This document shows, piece by piece, positions 52,358-58,569 of a DNA stretch of 58,569 nt. This DNA is from Sphingomonadales bacterium 39-57-19 (GTDB taxonomy: Bacteria > Pseudomonadota > Alphaproteobacteria > Sphingomonadales > Sphingomonadaceae). The DNA lies in the NCBI GenBank assembly GCA_002282385.1, contig NCJG01000010.1, forward strand, positions 1 through 58,569, in the 5' to 3' direction. The notes below the pieces were generated by a model. It had not been told where the DNA came from. It did not search any database and worked only from the letters and a program-made list of their open reading frames with translations. A program made the translations under genes and the position numbers. How positions within the stretch are numbered: position 1 is the first letter of the stretch; each line of letters begins with the position of its first letter.

Positions 52358-54493
52358 GTGAAAACGGGAAAAATCATGTTGAGCGCAGCGGCGCTTTTAT
52401 TGTCAGGAGTTGCGATGACGGCGGTTGCACAAGCGAAAGAAATGAAGTCCGGCCACATGGCCAGCGAACCTGCATTGCTTCAGGAATGGACGGGTCCCTA
52501 TGAAGGCGTGCCGCCATGGGACAAGGTTAAAGTCGCGCAATTCCCGGCCGCGTTTCAGGCCGCGATGCAGGCATCAAAGGCTGAATTTGAAGCGATGCTC
52601 GCAAAGCCCGAAGCCATCACGTTCGACAACACCATCACCGCCAGCGAACTGTCCGGCGAAAAAATCGGCCGGCTGTTTTCGATCTGGGGTGTGCATTCAT
52701 CCAACCTGTCGAACCCTGAAGTCCGTAAAATTCAGGCGGAATGGGAACCAAAGGTTAGCGCGTTTTTCTCCGAACTTTCGCTGGATGCCCGTTATTTCCA
52801 GCGCGTCAAATATCTCTACGATCAACGCGACAATCTTGGCCTGGATGCCAAACAGATGCGTCTGTTGGAACGGACCTATGACGGTCTGGTCCGCAATGGC
52901 GCGATGCTCGATGCGGGCAAGAAAGCACAAGTCATCAGCATAGAGACCGACCTTGCCAAGAAATTCTCTGCTTTTTCTGAAAAGGTTCTGGCGGATGAAG
53001 AAACCTTCATTCTCATAACCGACGCGGCGGACCTTGCAGGATTGCCCGAAAGCTATGTCGCGGCGATTCAGGCTGCGGCCAAGGCAAAGGGCCAGGCCGG
53101 TTGGGCCGTCGTGAACACCCGTTCTGCCGTTCAACCGTTCCTTGAAAATTCAACGCGGCGCGATTTGCGTGAAAAGGTCTGGCGTGCGTTCACGATGCGC
53201 GGCGATAACCAAAATGCGAACGATACCAACGATACCATCGCCGAAATATTGAAACTGCGTCAGCAGCGCGCCGAAATCCTGGGCTTCCCGACCCATGCCC
53301 ATTACCGCATGGCTGACACGATGGCGAAGGACCCGAACAAGGCGATGGACCTGATGATGAAGGTCTGGCCTGCCGCTGCCGCCCGCGTCAAAGAAGAAGT
53401 GGCCGACATGCAGGCCATCGCCAATGCGGACAACATCACAATCGCGCCATGGGATTATCGTTTCTACGCCGAAAAGGTGCGCAAGGCGAAATATGACCTC
53501 GATCAGGAAGCCGTTAAACCCTATTTCCAGTTGGATAATATGGTCGCCGCCATGTTCGACGCCGCGGGCAAGCTATATGGCATGAGCTTCACGGAAAACA
53601 CGGGCACCGTGCCTGTGTTCGAACCCAAGGTGCGGACATTTGAGGTTAAGCGCGATGGCAAGGTCGTTGGGCTGTTCTACCTCGACAATTTCGCGCGCGC
53701 CGGCAAGCGTTCGGGCGCGTGGATGACCACCTATCGCAGCCAGCATAAATTGGGCGGCAAGAATGACATCGTTCTGGCGTCGAACAATAACAACTTCGTG
53801 CCCGGCGCCGATGGCGTGCCAACGCTGATCAGCATTGATGACGCGTCGACATTGTTCCACGAATTCGGTCACGCCATTCATTATCTGAACTATGACATCA
53901 CATGGCCCGGCCTTGGCGGCACGCCGCGCGACTTTGTGGAATATCCAAGCCAGGTAAACGAAAACTGGCTGCTGACGCCTTATGTGCTCAACACCTATGC
54001 CAAGCATTATAAAACAGGTGAGCCAATCCCGGCAGCCTTGGTCGAAAAGATCCGCGCGAGTGATACGTTCAATCAGGGCTTTTCGACCGTAGAATATCTG
54101 TCGAGCGCCATTTTGGATATGAAGCTGCATAACCGCAGCGAACCCGTGACTGATCCGCGCGCATTTGAACGTGATACGCTCGCCGAAATTGGCATGCCCA
54201 AGGAAATGGCAATGCGCCATCGCCTGCCGCAGTTTAACCACCTGTTTGCTGATGATGGCTATTCGGCGGGTTATTACAGCTACCTCTGGTCCGAAACGAT
54301 GGATGCCGACACATGGGCGGCCTTCACGGAAAAGGGCGATGTGTGGGACAAGGAAACAGCCGAGCGTTTCCGGTCCATGTTGCTGGCAACGGGCAATGAA
54401 ACCGACCGGATCGAAGCCTATCGCGCATTCCGTGGTCGTGATCCTGATGTGAAATATATCATGAAAAAGCGCGGTTTCCCAACCGGCGAATAA
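52358..54493 (+). CDS. dcp: M3-family peptidyl-dipeptidase (Dcp-like), exported
   Basis: This encodes 711 residues. A signal peptide (core 'LSAAALLLSGVAMTAVAQA') is followed by the M3 oligopeptidase fold with the zinc motif HEFGH in 'STLFHEFGHAIHYLNYDITWPGLGGTPRDFVEYPSQVNENWL'. The downstream 'YSAGYYSYLWSETMDADTW' is also typical. Dcp releases dipeptides from peptide C-termini in the periplasm. The start is the GTG at 52358 with GAGGAG upstream; ATG 52376 is an alternative that would shorten the signal peptide. Confidence 0.9.
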   Translation: MKTGKIMLSAAALLLSGVAMTAVAQAKEMKSGHMASEPALLQEWTGPYEGVPPWDKVKVAQFPAAFQAAMQASKAEFEAMLAKPEAITFDNTITASELSGEKIGRLFSIWGVHSSNLSNPEVRKIQAEWEPKVSAFFSELSLDARYFQRVKYLYDQRDNLGLDAKQMRLLERTYDGLVRNGAMLDAGKKAQVISIETDLAKKFSAFSEKVLADEETFILITDAADLAGLPESYVAAIQAAAKAKGQAGWAVVNTRSAVQPFLENSTRRDLREKVWRAFTMRGDNQNANDTNDTIAEILKLRQQRAEILGFPTHAHYRMADTMAKDPNKAMDLMMKVWPAAAARVKEEVADMQAIANADNITIAPWDYRFYAEKVRKAKYDLDQEAVKPYFQLDNMVAAMFDAAGKLYGMSFTENTGTVPVFEPKVRTFEVKRDGKVVGLFYLDNFARAGKRSGAWMTTYRSQHKLGGKNDIVLASNNNNFVPGADGVPTLISIDDASTLFHEFGHAIHYLNYDITWPGLGGTPRDFVEYPSQVNENWLLTPYVLNTYAKHYKTGEPIPAALVEKIRASDTFNQGFSTVEYLSSAILDMKLHNRSEPVTDPRAFERDTLAEIGMPKEMAMRHRLPQFNHLFADDGYSAGYYSYLWSETMDADTWAAFTEKGDVWDKETAERFRSMLLATGNETDRIEAYRAFRGRDPDVKYIMKKRGFPTGE

Positions 54494-54511
54494 CGCTTTT
54501 TTCAGATTGAA

Positions 54512-54551
54512 AAGGGGGCTGCGCGGGGGAAAAACTGCGCAGCCCTTTTTT
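54512..54551 (+). terminator. Rho-independent terminator after the M3 peptidase gene
   Basis: GGGCTGCGC (54516-54524) pairs with GCGCAGCCC (54537-54545), followed by six Ts. It sits about 20 bases after the stop codon. Confidence 0.9.
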
Positions 54552-54639
54552 GTTGATTTCCAGCGCGCGAATGCCAAAATTGAGCTATTATTGCGTGCGG
54601 CCTTGGCAAAACGCCGCCGTCCGCCAAAGGAGATGTGAA

Positions 54640-54900
54640 ATGCTCGGTTTATTCTTCGGCAAAGAACCTTGGTTTCGGGCAAAACGTTTCGGCTATGGCG
54701 CTGGCCTGCCGTTCAAGTGGCAGGGATGGGCCGTGCTCGGCTTTTATATTTTGGCGATGACTGGCTTGGGGCTGCTCGCGGATAATGATCAAGCGATACC
54801 CACATTTGTCACGGTCGCGCTCATGCTGATCATTACCGGCATTTTCACCATCATCGTCCGCAACCACACCGAAGGCGGCTGGAAATGGCGTGGGCTTTAA
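54640..54900 (+). CDS. Small two-helix membrane protein
   Basis: This encodes 86 residues with two membrane segments ('WQGWAVLGFYILAMTGLGLL' and 'TFVTVALMLIITGIFTIIV') joined by a short loop (ADNDQAIP). The N-terminal 'FFGKEPWFRAKRFGYGAGLPFK' and the C-terminal 'HTEGGWKWRGL' flank them. I assign no function. AAGGAG lies seven bases before the ATG, which supports a real gene. It converges on the S1/P1 nuclease gene with three bases between stop codons. Confidence 0.75.
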   Translation: MLGLFFGKEPWFRAKRFGYGAGLPFKWQGWAVLGFYILAMTGLGLLADNDQAIPTFVTVALMLIITGIFTIIVRNHTEGGWKWRGL

Positions 54901-54903
54901 CGC

Positions 54904-55740
54904 TTAACGCAGGGCTTGGTCCAACAACCGCGCGAGCCTGATCCCGCCGCGTTCGACCTGTTGCCGTAATGCGGCGCGTGACGCAGCGATGTCGGCTTCA
55001 TCAATGACGACGGGTGCGGTTGGCTTTGTGCCACATGGGTCGCCATCGACCGCGCGGGGGTAAGCAATCTCTTTCGATATCGCCCAATTTTCTTCGCTCC
55101 ACAGCCGCGCATTGCCTTGTTTGACAGCGGCTTTCTCCGCGGACGAAAACGTGCGCACAATCGCCGGTGCGGCAGACAGCGCGCGGTCGGCCAGCAAGCC
55201 GTCCCACACCATATGCAAATTAAATCCCCGCATATTGCCATATATGACCTTTAGGTCATTGCCTCCGCGGTCCGCACGGTCACCGGCGTGCAATGGCTGG
55301 TGAATGTCACCCACAAAATGCACGAGAAAGGCCAGTGCCTGCAAACGGAGATGCGCGGGCAGCGCCTTGTTCGACAGCAACGCAAAGTTACGGTCGATCT
55401 GCGCCGACACGCAGTTTCCGTCGGCGCACGCGCTTTTTAGGTCAAACGGCTTGCAGATATCGACATTCTGGTAATGCCAGCTGTTGGTATAGCCCCAGCG
55501 CGCACGATCGCCCTTGATGCAATCTGCCCAGACGCTGACGTCAGCAATGTTGCGCATCGCGCATTTGGGCGTGCCGAGCATCGGCGCTGCACGCAACAGA
55601 CGTTGCATATTTGCGCGCGCCTTGGGCGACATATTGGCCTGCGCAATGTGCGCCACGGTCTCATGTCCATATTCCCAATAGGCCTGAACAGGGGCAAGTG
55701 GCGCGACAAGGACGAGAAGAGCGATGAGCAAGCGTTTCAT
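54904..55740 (-). CDS. Exported S1/P1-type nuclease
   Basis: This encodes about 278 residues with a signal peptide (ending PVQA). The zinc-ligand pattern of the S1/P1 family is visible: 'WEYGHETVAHIAQ' near the mature N-terminus, 'ISVWADCIKGD'-like 'VSVWADCI', 'SWHYQNVDI', 'LVHFVGDIHQPLHAGDRADRGGNDL', and 'NLHMVWDGLL'. These enzymes use three zinc ions to cut single-stranded nucleic acids and act outside the cytoplasm, probably scavenging phosphate or nucleosides. In the family the mature chain begins with the zinc-binding Trp; here a Tyr may precede it, depending on signal-peptidase cleavage. Confidence 0.87.
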   Translation of the reverse strand: MKRLLIALLVLVAPLAPVQAYWEYGHETVAHIAQANMSPKARANMQRLLRAAPMLGTPKCAMRNIADVSVWADCIKGDRARWGYTNSWHYQNVDICKPFDLKSACADGNCVSAQIDRNFALLSNKALPAHLRLQALAFLVHFVGDIHQPLHAGDRADRGGNDLKVIYGNMRGFNLHMVWDGLLADRALSAAPAIVRTFSSAEKAAVKQGNARLWSEENWAISKEIAYPRAVDGDPCGTKPTAPVVIDEADIAASRAALRQQVERGGIRLARLLDQALR

Positions 55741-55845
55741 GTGCGCGCCATAATTTGTAACGGCGTGTAAATCAAAGCAACAATCGCGCGTGGTACGTAT
55801 AGGATGATGATTGCGGGAATATTCCAAGCCGCCTATATCACCACA

Positions 55846-56985
55846 ATGTCTTCCATTCGCCCTTGGCGCGATATCGCGCGTCGTCAGTCCCGCCAGATCA
55901 TGGTGGGTAATGTCCCTGTTGGTGGAAATGCCCCGATTGCGGTGCAAACGATGACCAATACGCTGACCAGCGATGCGGCTGCGACCATCGCCCAAATCCG
56001 CCGCTGTGAAGATGCCGGGGTCGATATCATTCGCGTGTCCTGTCCTGATGTCGAAAGCACCGCTGCGCTGAAACAGATTGTGCGTGCCGCCAATGTGCCC
56101 ATCGTCGCCGACATTCATTTCCATTATAAACGCGCGCTTGAGGCGGCGGACGCTGGTGCCGCGTGCCTGCGCATTAACCCGGGAAATATCGGTTCGTCCG
56201 AGCGCGTGAAAGAGGTCGTCAACGCGGCCAAGGCCAATGGCTGCGCCATCCGTATTGGTGTAAATGCCGGATCCTTGGAAAAGGACTTGCTGGAAAAATA
56301 TGGCGAACCTTGTCCGGAAGCGCTGATCGAAAGCGCGCTTGATCATATCAAGTTGCTGCAGGACCATGATTTCCACGAATATAAGGTCGCGGTCAAAGCG
56401 TCCGACGTATTCCTTGCGGTTGCGGCCTATATGGGGCTGGCCGAGGCGGTTGATTGCCCGCTGCACCTTGGGATTACCGAAGCGGGCGGATTGATTGGCG
56501 GCACAGTCAAATCATCCATCGGCATGGGCAATATGCTCTGGGCCGGAATTGGTGACACCATCCGCGTCAGCCTGTCTGCCGAACCCGAAGAGGAAGTTCG
56601 CGTCGGCTATGAAATCCTCAAGGCATTGGGCCTGCGTACGCGCGGCGTGCGCGTCGTCAGCTGCCCCAGCTGCGCGCGCCAAGGTTTCGACGTCATCCGC
56701 ACGGTACAAAAGCTGGAAGACGCGCTGAGCCATATCAAGACGCCCATGTCACTCTCCGTGCTTGGCTGCGTCGTCAACGGCCCCGGCGAAGCGCGTGAAA
56801 CAGACATCGGTATCACCGGCGGCGGCAATGGCAAGCACATGGTCTATCTGTCGGGCGTGACCGATCACCATGTCGAAAATGACGACATGGTCAGCCACAT
56901 CGTCAAACTGGTCGAAGCCAAAGCAGCCGAAATCGACGCCGGCACCAGCGTCAGCATGGATACGTTGCACGGGAAAGCGGCTTGA
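55846..56985 (+). CDS. ispG: 4-hydroxy-3-methylbut-2-enyl-diphosphate synthase IspG
   Basis: This encodes about 379 residues. '[25 protein letters not shown]' and '[11 protein letters not shown]' begin the barrel; '[16 protein letters not shown]', 'RINPGNIG' and '[18 protein letters not shown]' follow. The [4Fe-4S] ligands are in '[15 protein letters not shown]' and '[23 protein letters not shown]'. It converts MEcPP to HMBPP in the MEP isoprenoid pathway. The homologous start is ATG 55846; upstream ATGs at 55804 and 55807 are possible but add 13-14 residues not typical of the family. Its stop overlaps the GNAT gene. Confidence 0.92.
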   Translation: MSSIRPWRDIARRQSRQIMVGNVPVGGNAPIAVQTMTNTLTSDAAATIAQIRRCEDAGVDIIRVSCPDVESTAALKQIVRAANVPIVADIHFHYKRALEAADAGAACLRINPGNIGSSERVKEVVNAAKANGCAIRIGVNAGSLEKDLLEKYGEPCPEALIESALDHIKLLQDHDFHEYKVAVKASDVFLAVAAYMGLAEAVDCPLHLGITEAGGLIGGTVKSSIGMGNMLWAGIGDTIRVSLSAEPEEEVRVGYEILKALGLRTRGVRVVSCPSCARQGFDVIRTVQKLEDALSHIKTPMSLSVLGCVVNGPGEARETDIGITGGGNGKHMVYLSGVTDHHVENDDMVSHIVKLVEAKAAEIDAGTSVSMDTLHGKAA

Positions 56986-57467
56986 CCCTCTCCATTCGTT
57001 CGGCGACGCCAGCCGACATTTCGCTCATTGGCCAGTTCATCCGCGACCTCGCGGAATATGAAAAGCTTGCCCATGAAGTGCGTTTTGATGAAGCGGTGAT
57101 GGCGCAAAAGCTGTTTGGGCCGCGCCCCTTTGCCGAGGTGTTGATCGGTGAGATTGACGGGACGCCGCAGGGTTTTGCCTTGTTCTTCCACAATTTTTCG
57201 ACCTTTGAAGGGCGTCCGGGGATTTATCTGGAGGATCTGTTCGTCCGGCCCGATGCGCGTGGGTCGGGGCTTGGCAAGGCCTTGCTGGGTAAGCTTGCGG
57301 CGCTGGCGGTGGAGCGCGATTGCGCACGGCTCGAATGGTCAGTGCTCGATTGGAACACGCCCGCGATTGATTTTTACAAGGCGCTTGGCGCACGTCCGAT
57401 GGACGAATGGACAGTGTACAGGGTCGATGGCGATACCCTGACTGGCCTTGCGGCGCATAGCATTTAG
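56982..57467 (+). CDS. GNAT acetyltransferase, diamine N-acetyltransferase-like
   Basis: This encodes 161 residues. The acetyl-CoA motif is '[44 protein letters not shown]', with RGSGLG as the pyrophosphate loop. '[24 protein letters not shown]' resembles the spermidine/spermine or thialysine N-acetyltransferase group (SSAT-like), so a polyamine or lysine analogue may be the substrate. The start is a TTG that overlaps the ispG stop (TTGA), so translation depends on read-through coupling from ispG. The EamA gene begins two bases after its stop. Confidence 0.82.
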   Translation: MTLSIRSATPADISLIGQFIRDLAEYEKLAHEVRFDEAVMAQKLFGPRPFAEVLIGEIDGTPQGFALFFHNFSTFEGRPGIYLEDLFVRPDARGSGLGKALLGKLAALAVERDCARLEWSVLDWNTPAIDFYKALGARPMDEWTVYRVDGDTLTGLAAHSI

Positions 57468-57469
57468 CC

Positions 57470-58372
57470 ATGGCTGAATTGCACCCGCGCCCCTTTATAC
57501 CATTCATGGTGGCGGCTGCTGGTGTCGGCACATTTTCGCTGATGGACGCGGCGATGAAGGATCTGGCGCTCTCCATCGGCGCGTATAATGCGGTGATGTG
57601 GCGCAACACCGTCGGTGCGTTGTTGATGGGCGTTTTGTTCGTCGGCACGCGGCAGAAATGGCCGCCGCTACATCTGCTGAAAATCCATTTGTGGCGCAGC
57701 ATCGTCGTCGCGGTGATGGCGGTCAGCTTTTTCTGGTCGCTCACGAAATTGCCCTTGGCCGAAGCCATTGGTCTGAGCTTCATCGCGCCCGTCATCGCGC
57801 TATATCTTGCCGCCGTGATGTTGAAAGAAACCATTGGGAAAGAGGCGATCTGGGCATCGCTGGCGGGCTTGGGCGGCGTTGCGATCATCATGGCGGGCCG
57901 GTTGAGCGGACATTATACGATGGACCATGTCTGGGGTGCTGCTGCGGTTTTATTTTCGGCGGTGGTGTTTGCCTATAACCTCATCCTCGCGCGGCAGCAG
58001 GCGCAGGTCGCTGGCCCAATCGAGATCGCCTTTTTCCAGAATCTGTTTGTGGCGTTAACGCTTGGCCTTGCTGCGCCATGGTTTTTGCAGCCCATCGGCA
58101 TGTCTGATGCCCCAATGGTCGGCAGCTCCGCGGCGCTGGCCGTTATCTCGCTGCTCTTATTAAGCTGGGCGTATGCACGTGCGGAGGCGCAGATTTTGAT
58201 TCCGGTCGAATATACCGCCTTTGTCTGGGCCGCGTTTTTCGGTTGGCTGTTTTTCGCGGAACCCGTCACTTTGCCTGTGCTTTTGGGCACGGCCTTGATC
58301 GTGGGCGGAAGCCTGATTGCGGCGCGGGCAAAACCCGTTCCGGTCAATCAGGTGGAGGTTGCGACGGTTTAG
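57470..58372 (+). CDS. EamA-family (DMT superfamily) transporter
   Basis: This encodes 300 residues with about ten membrane helices in two EamA repeats, the second beginning near 'HVWGAAAVLFSAVVFAYNLILARQQ'. The C-terminal repeat has 'AYARAEAQILIPVEYTAFVWAAFFGWLFFAEPVTLPVLLGTALIVGGSLIAAR', the usual closing pattern. It is an inner-membrane drug/metabolite exporter; the substrate is unknown. It follows the GNAT gene within two bases and probably forms an ispG-GNAT-transporter unit. Confidence 0.87.
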   Translation: MAELHPRPFIPFMVAAAGVGTFSLMDAAMKDLALSIGAYNAVMWRNTVGALLMGVLFVGTRQKWPPLHLLKIHLWRSIVVAVMAVSFFWSLTKLPLAEAIGLSFIAPVIALYLAAVMLKETIGKEAIWASLAGLGGVAIIMAGRLSGHYTMDHVWGAAAVLFSAVVFAYNLILARQQAQVAGPIEIAFFQNLFVALTLGLAAPWFLQPIGMSDAPMVGSSAALAVISLLLLSWAYARAEAQILIPVEYTAFVWAAFFGWLFFAEPVTLPVLLGTALIVGGSLIAARAKPVPVNQVEVATV

Positions 58373-58417
58373 GGGGTCGGTTCGCTCCGAAAGTTTCTTT
58401 TGCCCACCCACAACGTC

Positions 58418-58442
58418 GTCACCCTGAACTTGTTTCAGGGTC
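58418..58442. repeat. Dispersed palindromic repeat downstream of the EamA gene
   Basis: gtcaccctgaacttgtttca continues into gggtc. It is the same family as 15671, 21504, 21878 and 23954 and lies 46 bases past the EamA stop. Confidence 0.82.
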
Positions 58443-58453
58443 TATTTGGCCTC

Positions 58454-58466
58454 AGGGTCAGGACCT
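58454..58466. repeat. 13-base motif, inverse of 50784-50796
   Basis: agggtcaggacct is the exact reverse complement of the copy at 50784 and lies 12 bases after the main repeat. Its neighbourhood suggests the two motifs belong to one larger repeat unit. Confidence 0.5.
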
Positions 58467-58510
58467 GTTAAATGCACCATCGCGGCGTCAAAATGGCAAA
58501 GATATCGAAG

Positions 58511-58557
58511 TAAAATGTCCGCCGCAGGCAGTTATTCTGCCTGCAAGGGCATTTTGC
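58511..58557. repeat. Imperfect inverted repeat near the window end
   Basis: A perfect inner stem GCAGGCAG (58524-58531) and CTGCCTGC (58537-58544) is continued outward by aaaatgtcc and gggcatttt. It may be a terminator or the end of a larger repeat; no gene is seen from 58373 onward. Confidence 0.5.
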
Positions 58558-58569
58558 TTTGAGATCGAA

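Noticed and set aside
53573..54682. 369-codon frame antisense to the M3 peptidase gene
   Set aside because: It runs through the peptidase coding sequence and its terminator, and has no family features.

Overview
This looks like a chromosomal segment of an alphaproteobacterium, most probably Sphingomonadales. The pointers are an imuA-imuB-dnaE2 cassette with an alphaproteobacterial LexA box (GAAC-N7-GAAC), a GapR-type protein beside a DUF1244 gene, a large TonB-dependent receptor, several exported peptidases and amidohydrolases, and short palindromic repeats of the 'tcaccctgaacttgtttcaggg' kind. The genus is not resolved. There is no rRNA operon, CRISPR array, recognisable transposase or prophage gene. 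The window contains one complete tRNA (Val-TAC) and the 3' half of an initiator tRNA.

Layout. 1-413: the 3' half of tRNA-fMet, its terminator and a second 16-base copy of the tRNA end, which reads as the edge of an integrated element. 414-4448: an NTF2-like lipoprotein and a large exported beta-propeller amidohydrolase. 4631-10285: the SOS mutasome imuA-imuB-dnaE2. 10289-15558 (minus strand): glyoxalases I and II, a TPR protein, an ABHD10-like hydrolase, a DUF6356 protein, an M48 peptidase and a DUF898 membrane protein. 15774-20205 (minus): the envelope cluster ybgC-tolQ-tolR-tolA-tolB-pal. 20296-23842 (minus): yebC-ruvC, then ruvA and ruvB. A GIY-YIG gene bounded by inverted copies of the dispersed repeat lies between ruvA and ruvB on the opposite strand.

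24012-27840: gapR, a DUF1244 gene, pyk, queA and an exported cyclophilin. 28182-33211: a visibly more AT-rich stretch with a TonB-dependent receptor convergent to a small exported cysteine protein and a TPR/2-oxoglutarate oxygenase. 33297-42451: clpB, a penicillin acylase, an M16 peptidase, a small beta protein, TspO and UbiK. 42581-50172: a YbjN gene facing an eight-gene minus-strand run argH, lptM-like, lysA, precorrin-2 dehydrogenase/ferrochelatase, proC, amidase and two hotdog thioesterases, several of them overlapping. 50189-58372: a TlpA-like lipoprotein, a small exported protein behind tRNA-Val, a receiver-like/MarR regulator, an M3 peptidase, a small membrane protein, an S1/P1 nuclease, ispG, a GNAT acetyltransferase and an EamA transporter.

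The genes group into DNA damage tolerance and recombination (imuAB-dnaE2, ruvABC; two LexA boxes), envelope integrity (Tol-Pal, M48/DUF898), exported peptide and amide hydrolysis (M3, M16, M48, penicillin acylase, amidase, amidohydrolase) and housekeeping metabolism. The features most worth a second look are the repeat-bounded GIY-YIG gene splitting ruvAB, the duplicated tRNA-fMet end at the left edge, and the receptor/oxygenase/cysteine-protein island.
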